DNA of 64,000 nucleotides from Nevskia soli DSM 19509. Lineage in GTDB: Bacteria > Pseudomonadota > Gammaproteobacteria > Nevskiales > Nevskiaceae. Made by a program: the position numbers and the translations under genes. Below the pieces are notes generated by a model. It did not search any database, was not told where the DNA came from, and was given only the letters and a program-made list of their open reading frames with translations. The stretch covers positions 1-64,000 of the forward strand of contig NZ_JONR01000028.1 of assembly GCF_000711955.1 (NCBI RefSeq). The letters run 5' to 3'. Shown here in pieces: positions 45,543-53,645 of this stretch (position 1 is its first letter; each line of letters begins with the position of its first letter).

Positions 45543-46931
45543 ATGTATATCACTCGCTTCGATCGTGGCTACTCGCGCCGCAAGTTCATGCAGGACGCCG
45601 CTCGCGGAATCCTGGCCACGGGCGTGCTGATGCCAGTGTGGGAGGCGATGGCTCAGAGCGGTAGCAGCGAAAAGGCGTACCCGGAAGAGCTTCTGTCGAT
45701 CGAAGGATATACCAGGGGGAAGATTAAGACCGGGGACTATATCGACGCCAACAATGTTGAATTCGTCAAGGATCTGCTTGAGCCGGTGCGTTACGAGCAG
45801 ATTCTGAAGATGGGACGGCGTCTCAAGGTCGGCAAGTCGACTCACGACGTCATGCGCCTGTCACCCTGGGAATATATCGAGGCCACGCTAAAGAACGCCG
45901 GCAAGGCAGGATTCGATGCCAAGGGCAACATCGTTAACAAGTCGGACGGTCAACCCTGGATTGGCGGCAGTCCGTTTCCTGACCCAAAGACTGCGATAGA
46001 ACTGTTTGCAGCGCAAACCCTCAACTGGGGGCGTCACGATGCATCCTTCTACGCCTTCAAGGAGGATGAAGTTGCGCCGGATGGATCCGTACCATTCTCC
46101 TATACGGGTTGCTGGGCCGAACTGTCCCCTGTCGCGCGCACTGTCCTGAATCCGAAGCCATACTGGCCCGAGCACAAGGATAAGCTGCGCTACCAGACGG
46201 TGTTCTTTCTGGAATCCAGCGACGTCCGTGGCACTTCTTTCTTGAATGTCTGGGATTACGATCAGAACAATCTGCCACAGCTGTACGGCTACCTGCCGCA
46301 ATACCGCCGCGTGCGCCAATATCCCACCGACCAACGCTTCGAGTCTCTGGTGCCGGGTTCGTGTCTATACCTGTCCGATGCCTGGGCCGCTGGAGACCCT
46401 CTTTATACGTGGGGCAACTATAAAATTGTCGGCCGCGGTCCATTCCTGGCCGGCCTATCTGACAACTGGAACTCCGCGTCGCCGAACTGGGAGCACAAGA
46501 CCCACGGTGGTACCCATGGTGCCTGCTTCTGGGATTGCACCGTGGAACTTGTCCCGGAGGCGATCATCGTTGAGGCCGAACCGCTCAAGTTCCCGCGTGC
46601 GCCCATTTCAAAAAAGCGCGTCTGGTTCGATGCGCGCAACCAGGTCGTACTCGGTATGGTCACATTCGATCGTAAGGGACTGCCATTCCGCTCTTTCGAT
46701 GGTGCGTACGGCGTGTACGACGATGGCAAGGCCGTAGTCAAGGATGGACAGCATCCATATTGGAGTTGGATGCACGTCACCGCATCGGATATCCAGACCG
46801 GTGCGATTACACGTCTGCAGCAGGTGCAAGTGCTGGAGATGGTATACAGGAGTCAGGCCAACGACCCGAAGATCTACGAGACCTACATGACGCAACAGGC
46901 CCTCATGCGCCTCGGGGGCGCCTCCGCCTGA
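45543..46931 (+). CDS. DUF1329 protein with twin-arginine signal, copy 1
   Basis: A 462-residue DUF1329 protein. The N-terminus carries a Tat signal (YSRRKFMQDAARG, then ILATGVLMPVWEAMAQ), so it should be exported folded to the periplasm. Typical family parts include KAYPEELLSIEGYTRGKIKTGD, YGYLPQYRRVRQYPTDQRFESLVPG and KFPRAPISKKRVWFDARNQ. DUF1329 proteins have a LolB/LolA-like lipid-binding fold by family prediction, suiting a carrier of hydrophobic cargo between membranes. The ATG at 45543 follows GGAGGG. A second, clearly related copy lies at 47398. Confidence 0.92.
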   Translation: MYITRFDRGYSRRKFMQDAARGILATGVLMPVWEAMAQSGSSEKAYPEELLSIEGYTRGKIKTGDYIDANNVEFVKDLLEPVRYEQILKMGRRLKVGKSTHDVMRLSPWEYIEATLKNAGKAGFDAKGNIVNKSDGQPWIGGSPFPDPKTAIELFAAQTLNWGRHDASFYAFKEDEVAPDGSVPFSYTGCWAELSPVARTVLNPKPYWPEHKDKLRYQTVFFLESSDVRGTSFLNVWDYDQNNLPQLYGYLPQYRRVRQYPTDQRFESLVPGSCLYLSDAWAAGDPLYTWGNYKIVGRGPFLAGLSDNWNSASPNWEHKTHGGTHGACFWDCTVELVPEAIIVEAEPLKFPRAPISKKRVWFDARNQVVLGMVTFDRKGLPFRSFDGAYGVYDDGKAVVKDGQHPYWSWMHVTASDIQTGAITRLQQVQVLEMVYRSQANDPKIYETYMTQQALMRLGGASA

Positions 46932-47397
46932 TCGAAGTGAGTTCCCCGAAAGCGGCATGTAGTTAGCGCACCGGACAGCTTCTTTAACTATAAGCGACAC
47001 TGTTGAAATGGATAAACACAATCGATTGGAGTTATGGAGCGCGTCTTCCTATGATGCGAGTAAGGACGACTACGATGCCGGTGTCACTGAGATCCGGCAA
47101 TCGACAGTTGATTAGCAGAAACCGGATCGCACAGGTTCACTGCAACAGGAGTGAGAACGCGACTATCGCCAGTATTTAGTGGATCGAGCTGCATCCATTG
47201 CCGTTGAATCGATCCATCAAAAAGATACCCGTATAGGGTTAATCCATTCGAGCCACATCGGCGTTCTGGAGTACGGCGCCGTGCCGATGAAGGCCAGGCT
47301 GGTGGATTTCTAGTGGCAGAAAGAATCGCTTGACGTTTGTATGCAATACCGGTGTCGCCCTTCCGTATAAGGGCACGTGCGGGAACAGGAGCCAAAG
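46932..47397. other. Gap between the two DUF1329 genes
   Basis: No gene is supported in these 466 bases. A 35-codon frame starts at 47008 without a good ribosome site. The gap is long for genes of one operon, so the second copy may have its own promoter; I see no clear boxes. Confidence 0.5.
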
Positions 47398-48777
47398 ATG
47401 CGTATTAGAAAGTACGATTTCAACTACGGCCGAAGGGCGTTGATGGAGAAGGTGGTGAAGGGCACCGCAGCTGCCGGTGTGCTCGCTCCGATCTGGCCCA
47501 TGGTCGCCGACGCTGCGGACTCAACCAAGGCCTATCCCGACGAATTGACGTCGATCGAGATGTTCACCAAGGGCAAGCTCAAACCGGGCGACATGATCGA
47601 CGTGAACACCGTCGAGATCGTCAAGGAGCTACTCGATCCTTTCACTTATCATCAGATTACTACCCAGGGTCGCAAGATCAAGCTGCGTGCCCCGACCAAG
47701 GACCTCACCAAGTATTATCCGGTGAAGTGGCTTGAGAAGACCATCGCTAGCAAGGGCCAGGCGGTCTTCGGACCGGACGGTAACGTCTACACCAAGGACG
47801 GCAAGACTTGGACTGGCGGTCAGCCATTTCCTGAGATTCGCACAGGTGCCGAAGCGCTTGCCAATATGTCGTTGTGCTGGTGCAAGCACGACTACTCGGG
47901 TCATGCCATTCATGAGCGGTCTGTCTCGCCGGCTGGCGACGTCGACTACAGCTACGAATTCATCAAGGTCGAGTTGCAGGTTACGGCACGTCTTGACGGC
48001 CAGATATTCCAGAACAAGAATGATCTGCTGCGCTATCACGTATTCGCCTTTGCCTCGCCGTCGGAGCAGGCTGGCACGTCGTTCCTCGACATCTGGCACT
48101 ACGACCAACGCAAGTTCAACGACCTGTACGGCTATCTGCCTCAGTTTCGCCGCGTGCGGCAGTTCCCGACCAACCAGCGTTTCGAACCGCTGGTGCCGGG
48201 TGTGGTTTGGCAGCTGACAGATCCGTGGGGGGCAGGCGACCCCATGCTGACCTGGGGCAACTTCAAGATCGTCGAGCGCAAGCCGATGCTCGGTCCGTTC
48301 CAAGGCAACTGGACGGGATCCAAGCCGAATTGGGATCATCCAGTGCACGGCGGGCCGAAGGGCACCCAGTTCTTTGATGCGGAGTGGGAAATGGTGCCCG
48401 AAATGCTGGTGGTAGATTTCGAGCCGACCGGTTATCCGCGTGCTCCGGTGAGCAAGAAACGGGCGTGGATTGATGCGCGTACCGGCAATTACTTCAACTG
48501 CGGCCGCTTCGATCGCCAGGGCAAGCCGTGGGTGAACTTTGAGCTGGGTTCCGGCCAGATGGTTGACGGTTCCACGGTCTGGAAGGATTCCCACGGCAAC
48601 ACCGAGTGGTCGTGGCAGTACGTGCATATCTACGATGTGCAGACCGGCCGCATTAGCCTTATCGAGTACAAGCCGCAGGTGACCGGTGGTCATAAGAGTC
48701 AGCTCGAAGCCGACCCAATGGCGATCTACCAGAAGTACTGCACCCAGGAAGCGATTCAGCGCCTGGGCCAGGTGTAA
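47398..48777 (+). CDS. DUF1329 protein with twin-arginine-like signal, copy 2
   Basis: A 459-residue paralogue of the previous DUF1329 protein, alike over the full length (KAYPDELTSIEMFTKGKLKPGD and YGYLPQFRRVRQFPTNQRFEPLVPG match copy 1 closely). Its start has YGRRALMEKVVKGTAAAGVLAPIWPMVADA, an Arg-Arg signal with a less hydrophobic and less canonical +2 region (A-L rather than F-L), probably still a Tat signal. A strong terminator follows 12 bases after the stop, closing this transcript. Two DUF1329 copies suggest either a heterodimer or two cargo forms. Confidence 0.92.
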   Translation: MRIRKYDFNYGRRALMEKVVKGTAAAGVLAPIWPMVADAADSTKAYPDELTSIEMFTKGKLKPGDMIDVNTVEIVKELLDPFTYHQITTQGRKIKLRAPTKDLTKYYPVKWLEKTIASKGQAVFGPDGNVYTKDGKTWTGGQPFPEIRTGAEALANMSLCWCKHDYSGHAIHERSVSPAGDVDYSYEFIKVELQVTARLDGQIFQNKNDLLRYHVFAFASPSEQAGTSFLDIWHYDQRKFNDLYGYLPQFRRVRQFPTNQRFEPLVPGVVWQLTDPWGAGDPMLTWGNFKIVERKPMLGPFQGNWTGSKPNWDHPVHGGPKGTQFFDAEWEMVPEMLVVDFEPTGYPRAPVSKKRAWIDARTGNYFNCGRFDRQGKPWVNFELGSGQMVDGSTVWKDSHGNTEWSWQYVHIYDVQTGRISLIEYKPQVTGGHKSQLEADPMAIYQKYCTQEAIQRLGQV

Positions 48778-48789
48778 AGTCGAGCACGG

Positions 48790-48828
48790 GCGCCGTCCTT
48801 CTCCACAGGGAGGGACGGCGCTGTTCTT
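48790..48828 (+). terminator. Rho-independent terminator after the second DUF1329 gene
   Basis: A perfect 9-bp stem, GCGCCGTCC (48790-48798) and GGACGGCGC (48813-48821), with a 14-base loop and a short T-rich tail (TGTTCTT). It separates the transport genes from the MDR reductase and the catabolic genes. Confidence 0.8.
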
Positions 48829-48953
48829 AGGGGCACAAGCGATCTGGCCCGGCGCTTGGTGCGACGCAGTCAAAATAAAGTATCCGGAGCGTGACTTCGC
48901 TGCCGCGTATGCCGGGTCAGATGACATCAATCATTCCGGACCGAGGTATAAGC

Positions 48954-49973
48954 GTGCTCCCCGCAGTTCCTTCGCAATATCGTCAGATTTTTCTCCGGCA
49001 GCGTCCGGATGGCATTCCGCAGCCGGAGCATTTTGGTATCCGCACCGTGCCGATGCCGGAACTGTCGGAGGGACAATTCTTGGTCAGAAACCACTACCTG
49101 TCCGTCGATCCCGCGATGCGCGGGTGGGTCAGCGCCGTTGGCAACTACTCGACCCCAGTTCCACTTGGTGCGGTGATGCCTTCCTACGCCTCGGGCGAGA
49201 TCGTTCTTTCGCACCACCCCGATTATGAAGTCGGATCACGCGTCATGGGCATGCTGGGGTGGCAGGAATTCGCCGTCTGCAATGGCTCTGAAATCAAGCG
49301 AAGAATTCAGGACAAGGACGAGCCGTTGTCGCTGTCCTTAGGCATCCTCGGGCTGAATGGGTTCACGGCGTATTTCGGTCTGATCGACATTGGCGCGCCG
49401 AAGGACGGCGACGTCGTCGTAGTGTCCACGGCTGCCGGAGCGGTTGGATCTGCGGTGGGACAGATCGCCAAGATCAAGGGGTGCCGTGTGATCGGAATTG
49501 CAGGTGGAGCGGAAAAGGTCCGCTGGTGCAAGGACATCGGCTTCGATGACGCGGTGGACTATAAACGAGCCGGTTTCAGTTCTCAGCTCGCTGCGCTCTG
49601 CCCGAATGGAGTGAACGTCTTTTTCGACAATACTTGCGGTGCCATTTCCGATGCGGTGATGCCTCTGCTGGCGAACGGTGCAAGTGTTGTGGTCTGCGGC
49701 ACAGCCTCGGTTTCCAGCTGGACGCCCTGGCCCATGGGACCTCGGGTTGAGCGGCATCTGTTGGTGAAACGGGCGCGCATGCAGGGCTTTCTTGCAATGG
49801 ATTACGAGCACCGTTACAACGAGGCTGTCATCTGCCTGAAAAACTGGCTCTATAAGGGCCGCCTGAAACATCGCGAGGACATTCTTGATGGTCTGGAGGG
49901 CGCCCCCGGATCAATTCGGGACCTCTATCGCGGGGATAACGCCGGCAAGCGATTGATCAGGCTGGTTGCCTAG
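48954..49973 (+). CDS. MDR family NADP-dependent oxidoreductase
   Basis: A 339-residue medium-chain reductase of the prostaglandin/leukotriene reductase type, zinc-free, reducing a C=C bond conjugated to a carbonyl with NADPH. It shows the start YRQIFLRQRPDGIPQPEHF, LSVDPAMRGWV, the cofactor motif VVVSTAAGAVGSAVGQIAKIKG with GIAGGAEKVRW, and the family end LEGAPGSIRDLYRGDNAGKRLIRL. A GTG at 48954 with GAGG upstream is preferred; ATGs at 48891 and 48921 give unconserved extensions. It overlaps the upstream extension of the MoeA-like gene. It may reduce an enone intermediate of the pathway. Confidence 0.88.
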   Translation: MLPAVPSQYRQIFLRQRPDGIPQPEHFGIRTVPMPELSEGQFLVRNHYLSVDPAMRGWVSAVGNYSTPVPLGAVMPSYASGEIVLSHHPDYEVGSRVMGMLGWQEFAVCNGSEIKRRIQDKDEPLSLSLGILGLNGFTAYFGLIDIGAPKDGDVVVVSTAAGAVGSAVGQIAKIKGCRVIGIAGGAEKVRWCKDIGFDDAVDYKRAGFSSQLAALCPNGVNVFFDNTCGAISDAVMPLLANGASVVVCGTASVSSWTPWPMGPRVERHLLVKRARMQGFLAMDYEHRYNEAVICLKNWLYKGRLKHREDILDGLEGAPGSIRDLYRGDNAGKRLIRLVA

Positions 49974-50034
49974 CGTCGACGCCAGACATGTCGGCAACCA
50001 AGCGGCCGTTCCGCTTTCCGCACCATCGGAATGC

Positions 50035-51042
50035 ATGACGACGCTTGAGCAGGCCTATGCCACGTACCGCGAGATTTTATGCTCGCTGTCAGTGGAATCT
50101 GTTCCCATCGATATGGCGATCACTCGAGTGGTTAGTGAGACCGTGCGTGCTGTCTGCGATGTGCCACAAGTCTCTCGATACGGAATGGACAGTTATTCAT
50201 GGCTCTCTGCCGAAGTTATGCCCGTTTCTCTGAGCAAGCCCATGGCCTTGAAGAGGGGCGCCGCGCTGACTCGACCAGGTTGCCGGCTAACTTCCGACAA
50301 GCTACGGGAGATCATCGACGCCGGCTTGGCTTTGGTCGAGGTCGTACGCCGTCCAAAGATCCGGGTCATCGCCGTCGGCAACGTGTCGCAGCCGCAAAGG
50401 GATTCAGTTCGGTGGGAACAGGTGCGATCAAGTAACGGTGTGATGATCGCCGCGATGCTGCAGAAGTGGGGCTACGAGCCGCCTGCTGTCACCCACGTCG
50501 CCGACGGCGAATCTTTATTGGAGAACCTGCTGGATGATTCGATGCGGAAAGCCGATCTTGTCATTATCTCCAGCGGCACCTTAAACGGCGCCCACGATGC
50601 ACTTCTGACCTCGGCGCAAGGCGTCGGGGTCAAGTTGATCTTCAGAGGCATCGAACACACGCCAGGTTCCTCGATCTCATTCGGTACTAAAGGCTCTAGC
50701 GCATTGATGGTCCTACCGGAAAGTTCCGGCGGCATCCTGGTGGGGATGGCTCTGCACGTCCGCTATGTTCTGGACTGCCTCGAAGGACAGCTGCCGGCGG
50801 GCCCGGTGTGGTCGCCCGGCGTGCTGGCAAGTGGGATCGAGTTTCCCTCCGATATGGTCCGCTTTGTACTTATGCGTCTATACGTCAACGAAGCTGGGAT
50901 GACTCGCCTATTCCCTGCCCCTGACAACCCAGATTCAGACATCGATCCGCTGGCACTTCGAGATGTGATCGCCTGGATCCCTTCGGATGAGAAGCCGATG
51001 CCAAGCGGCTCGATTCTGTACTGGACTGATCTTATTCAATAG
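50035..51042 (+). CDS. Divergent MoeA-like protein, active-site motifs lost
   Basis: A 335-residue protein with the fold order of MoeA, the molybdenum insertase: N-terminal TLEQAYATYREIL...DVPQVSRYGMDSYSW (residues 1-56, matching MoeA P-x-x-x-x-S-A-M-D-G-Y-A), a middle MoCF_biosynth domain with RSSNGVMIAAMLQKWGYE, SSGTLNGAHDA (179-189) and a C-terminal beta domain. But MoeA GGVSVGDYD is replaced (the Asp is Ala), and the K-P-G-K-P and G-L-P-G-N-P-V-S loops read T-P-G-S-S (209-213) and L-P-E-S-S-G-G. Catalysis of Mo insertion looks unlikely. A TTG at 49966 overlapping the MDR stop is an alternative start. Confidence 0.8.
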   Translation: MTTLEQAYATYREILCSLSVESVPIDMAITRVVSETVRAVCDVPQVSRYGMDSYSWLSAEVMPVSLSKPMALKRGAALTRPGCRLTSDKLREIIDAGLALVEVVRRPKIRVIAVGNVSQPQRDSVRWEQVRSSNGVMIAAMLQKWGYEPPAVTHVADGESLLENLLDDSMRKADLVIISSGTLNGAHDALLTSAQGVGVKLIFRGIEHTPGSSISFGTKGSSALMVLPESSGGILVGMALHVRYVLDCLEGQLPAGPVWSPGVLASGIEFPSDMVRFVLMRLYVNEAGMTRLFPAPDNPDSDIDPLALRDVIAWIPSDEKPMPSGSILYWTDLIQ

Positions 51043-51111
51043 ACACTTCATTTCAGCCCCTGAATATTAACCAGCGGGATTTTTCTGCCGAATATGTGGG
51101 GAATTGCATAT

Positions 51112-51489
51112 ATGTCCGAAGAAATGTTCGAGAAAGGTCTCGCCATGCGCCGGAAAGTGCTAGGTGACGCGTATGTTGATTCGGTCTTGAAGGGAGCGGA
51201 CGAGTTTAGCCAGCCGTTGCAGGAATACGTTACGAAATATTGCTGGGGCGACGTGTGGAACCGGCCAGGCTTAGAGCTTAGGACGCGTAGCCTTCTCAAT
51301 CTGGCGATGCTCGCCGCCCTGAACCGTCCGCATGAACTGAAGATTCACCTACGCGGCGCTCTCAACAACGGAGTTAGCAAGCAGGAAATCAGCGAAGTAT
51401 TTCTGCAGGTCGCGGCTTATTGCGGAGCGCCGGCTGCAATGGACGCCATCCGAGTCGCTGGCGAGCTTTTCAGGGAACTTGGCAAATGA
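51112..51489 (+). CDS. Carboxymuconolactone decarboxylase family protein
   Basis: A 125-residue protein of the CMD family, close to the 4-carboxymuconolactone decarboxylase branch: KVLGDAYVDSVLKGADEFSQPLQEYVTKYCWGDVWNRPGLELRTRSLLNLAMLAALNRPHELKIHLRGALNNGVSKQEI-like order with the conserved Arg and His, and ISEVFLQVAAYCGAPAAMDAIR. The AhpD C-x-x-C pair is absent, so it is not a peroxidase. Whether it decarboxylates a muconolactone-like acid or acts in another ring-fission step is open. It is the last gene before the element at 51618 and could belong to the previous transcript. Confidence 0.9.
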   Translation: MSEEMFEKGLAMRRKVLGDAYVDSVLKGADEFSQPLQEYVTKYCWGDVWNRPGLELRTRSLLNLAMLAALNRPHELKIHLRGALNNGVSKQEISEVFLQVAAYCGAPAAMDAIRVAGELFRELGK

Positions 51490-51897
51490 CTCAGTCCGCG
51501 ATATTGCTTGCATGAGATGTGAAATGGCAACCAGCGGACATCTCGCGGTTCCCGAAAAGCGATCAAAATGGCAATCCTGCGAAAAGCTGGATTGCTCAAG
51601 AAGCTTGCATATACGCAATTGATAGGCTGAATAAAAAGAAAGAGTTTCATTTATCAAAATTTGGCCTGTAAGCTCCATCCACATGCTGTAGTCGGGCGAT
51701 AGAAAGACTCATTCGAGGAATACAACGCGGCGCTATCAAGCGTCGGCCGCACCTGAACGAACGGCTGATCCCGGCCGGTCGTGGGGGTAGATCGAAGTGT
51801 CCTGCGTTGCATCCGATTCAGGAGACGGGAATAACAAAGGGCAGCGAACGTCGGCACCTAAAAGCCGGCTTCGGTCAGCCGATCGATTGGAAACATC
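51490..51897. other. Leader region of the BKACE operon
   Basis: No gene is supported. The 408-base region contains the shared 32-bp element (51618-51649), about 250 bases before the BKACE start. The remaining sequence shows no other signal. Confidence 0.6.
51618..51649. promoter_or_regulatory. Shared 32-bp element upstream of the BKACE operon
   Basis: Twenty-seven of 32 bases match the element at 39127-39158, including a 20-base identical right half with core ATAAAAAGAAAGAGTTTC. A TTGCAT at 51605-51610 lies before it. Its distance to the first gene (about 250 bases) leaves room for a transcription start between them. Confidence 0.65.
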
Positions 51898-52833
51898 ATG
51901 TCCAAAGAACGTAAAGTCATCATTACCTGCGCAGTGACCGGCTCGATTCATACGCCGACGATGTCGCCGTATCTTCCCGTCACCGCCGAGCAGATCGCTG
52001 CGAATGCCATCGACGCCGCCAAAGCGGGCGCCGCGATCGTCCACCTGCATGCCCGCAATCCTAAGGATGGGCGCCCGGATCAGTCGCCTGAGCTGTTCGA
52101 ACCATTCTTGAAGGAAATTCGCAGCCGCTCGAATGTAGTCATGAATCTGACCACTGGTGGCTCACCCGCGATGTCGATCGAAGACCGCGCCCGGCCTGCT
52201 TTCCGCTTCAAGCCTGAAATCGCCTCACTCAACATGGGTTCGATGAACTTCGGCCTGTACCCCATGATGGGGCGCTTCAAGGAATACAAATACGACTGGG
52301 AATACGAGTACCTTGAAGGATCGCGTGGCCGGATCTTTCGCAATACGTTCGCCGATATCGAATACATCCTCCGCGGCTGCGCCGAGTACGGCACCCGCTT
52401 CGAGATTGAATGCTACGACATCGGGCATCTATATACGCTCTCGCACTTCGTCGATCGCGGCCTCATCAAAGCACCGCTTTTCATCCAGTCGGTGTTCGGT
52501 ATTCTCGGCGGCATCGGTGGTGATCCGGAAGACGTCATGTACATGCGCCGCACCGCCGATCGTCTGTTCGGCCGCGATACCTACGTCTGGTCGGTTCTCG
52601 GCGCCGGCCGCAACCAGATTCCCGTCGCTACTCAAGCCATTACCCTGGGGGGCAATGTTCGCGTCGGCCTTGAGGATTCACTGTGGCTCAAGAAGGGCAG
52701 GCTGGCCACTTCTTGCGCCGAGCAGGTCGTGTTGGTGCGCGGCTTGATTGAGACCATGGGGCTGGAAATCGCGACGCCCGACGAGGCGCGCTCCATTTTG
52801 GGCCTCAAGGGCGCCGCCAACGTCGATATCTGA
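51898..52833 (+). CDS. Beta-keto acid cleavage enzyme (BKACE, DUF849)
   Basis: A 311-residue zinc enzyme of the BKACE family, which joins acetyl-CoA to a beta-keto acid and splits the product into acetoacetate and a shortened acyl-CoA. The zinc-binding H49-x-H51 in AIVHLHARNPKDGRPD, the MNLTTGG and SLNMGSMNFG segments, FEIECYDIGHL, FGILGGIGG and the R-V-G-L-E-D end motif are all present, and the length is normal. First gene of a tight run with an enoyl-CoA hydratase and a CaiB-type transferase. The acetoacetate it should make fits the 3-oxoacid CoA transferase encoded at 55133-56475. The R group of the keto acid is unknown. Confidence 0.93.
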   Translation: MSKERKVIITCAVTGSIHTPTMSPYLPVTAEQIAANAIDAAKAGAAIVHLHARNPKDGRPDQSPELFEPFLKEIRSRSNVVMNLTTGGSPAMSIEDRARPAFRFKPEIASLNMGSMNFGLYPMMGRFKEYKYDWEYEYLEGSRGRIFRNTFADIEYILRGCAEYGTRFEIECYDIGHLYTLSHFVDRGLIKAPLFIQSVFGILGGIGGDPEDVMYMRRTADRLFGRDTYVWSVLGAGRNQIPVATQAITLGGNVRVGLEDSLWLKKGRLATSCAEQVVLVRGLIETMGLEIATPDEARSILGLKGAANVDI

Positions 52834-52864
52834 CCATTCGCTAAAAGGGCTGAGGAGAACAATC

Positions 52865-53644
52865 ATGGCACAGCAGGAAATCATCGAGCATACCAAGCAG
52901 GGCCGTGTGTCGGTCCTGTCTATGAACTACCGTCCGCACAACCTTCTTGGACCGACGCTCCTCAAGGAACTCATCGCCGCTCTAAAGAAGGCCAACGATT
53001 CTGGTTCGACCGCGATCGTGCTCAGGAGCAGCCTGCGCCACTTCTCCGCCGGCGCCGAGATTGAGATGTTCGAAGCGGTGGTCAACGATGGCGCCGAGTT
53101 GCCTTGCGACTTTGTGCAGTTTCTGCACGAGTTCGAGACTTTTCCGCTGCCGATTGTGGCCAGTATCCACGGCGTCTGCGTGGGTGGCGGCTTCGAGGTG
53201 GCGCTGGCGTGTGACTACATTGTCGCTGCGGCGTCGTCAAAGATCGGCTCCGTTGAGGCTACTTTGGGGTTGCATCCCCTGATGGGTGCTATCCAGCGCA
53301 CCACGCAGCGCGCTGGCATTCTGCGTGCCAAGGAGATGGCGTTGCTGGGCCGACGTTACGATCCGGTGACCCTCGAGCGCTGGGGCTTGATCAACCTAGT
53401 CGTGCCTGATGCTGACTTGGACCAGACCGCCTTTACGATTGCCGAGGAGTTGGCCCATGGTCCGACGGTGGCCCATATTGCTACCAAGAAGCTCGCGCAT
53501 GTGGCGGTGAACCAGGGAGTCGACGCCGCAGACAAGGCGATGACGGATATCCAGAAGTCGATCTGGGCATCACAGGATCTCAAAACCGGCCTGATCGCGT
53601 ACCGGCAGACTGGAGTCGGCGCGGCAAAATTTGAGGGGTGCTGA
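52865..53644 (+). CDS. Enoyl-CoA hydratase/isomerase family protein
   Basis: A 259-residue crotonase with both catalytic Glu positions kept: GVCVGGGFEVALACDYIVAA (first Glu) and SKIGSVEATLGLHPL (second Glu, in V-E instead of the usual P-E). The oxyanion region HFSAGAEIEMF is normal. It should add water to, or isomerise, an enoyl-CoA. CTGAGGAGAACA is a strong ribosome site for the ATG at 52865. Only one base separates its stop from the CaiB-type gene, so the two are translationally coupled. Confidence 0.92.
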   Translation: MAQQEIIEHTKQGRVSVLSMNYRPHNLLGPTLLKELIAALKKANDSGSTAIVLRSSLRHFSAGAEIEMFEAVVNDGAELPCDFVQFLHEFETFPLPIVASIHGVCVGGGFEVALACDYIVAAASSKIGSVEATLGLHPLMGAIQRTTQRAGILRAKEMALLGRRYDPVTLERWGLINLVVPDADLDQTAFTIAEELAHGPTVAHIATKKLAHVAVNQGVDAADKAMTDIQKSIWASQDLKTGLIAYRQTGVGAAKFEGC

Positions 53645-53645
53645 C

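Noticed and set aside
47629..48930. 433-codon minus-strand frame opposite the second DUF1329 gene
   Set aside because: It mirrors a well-supported gene, has no homologous motif and runs through the terminator hairpin.
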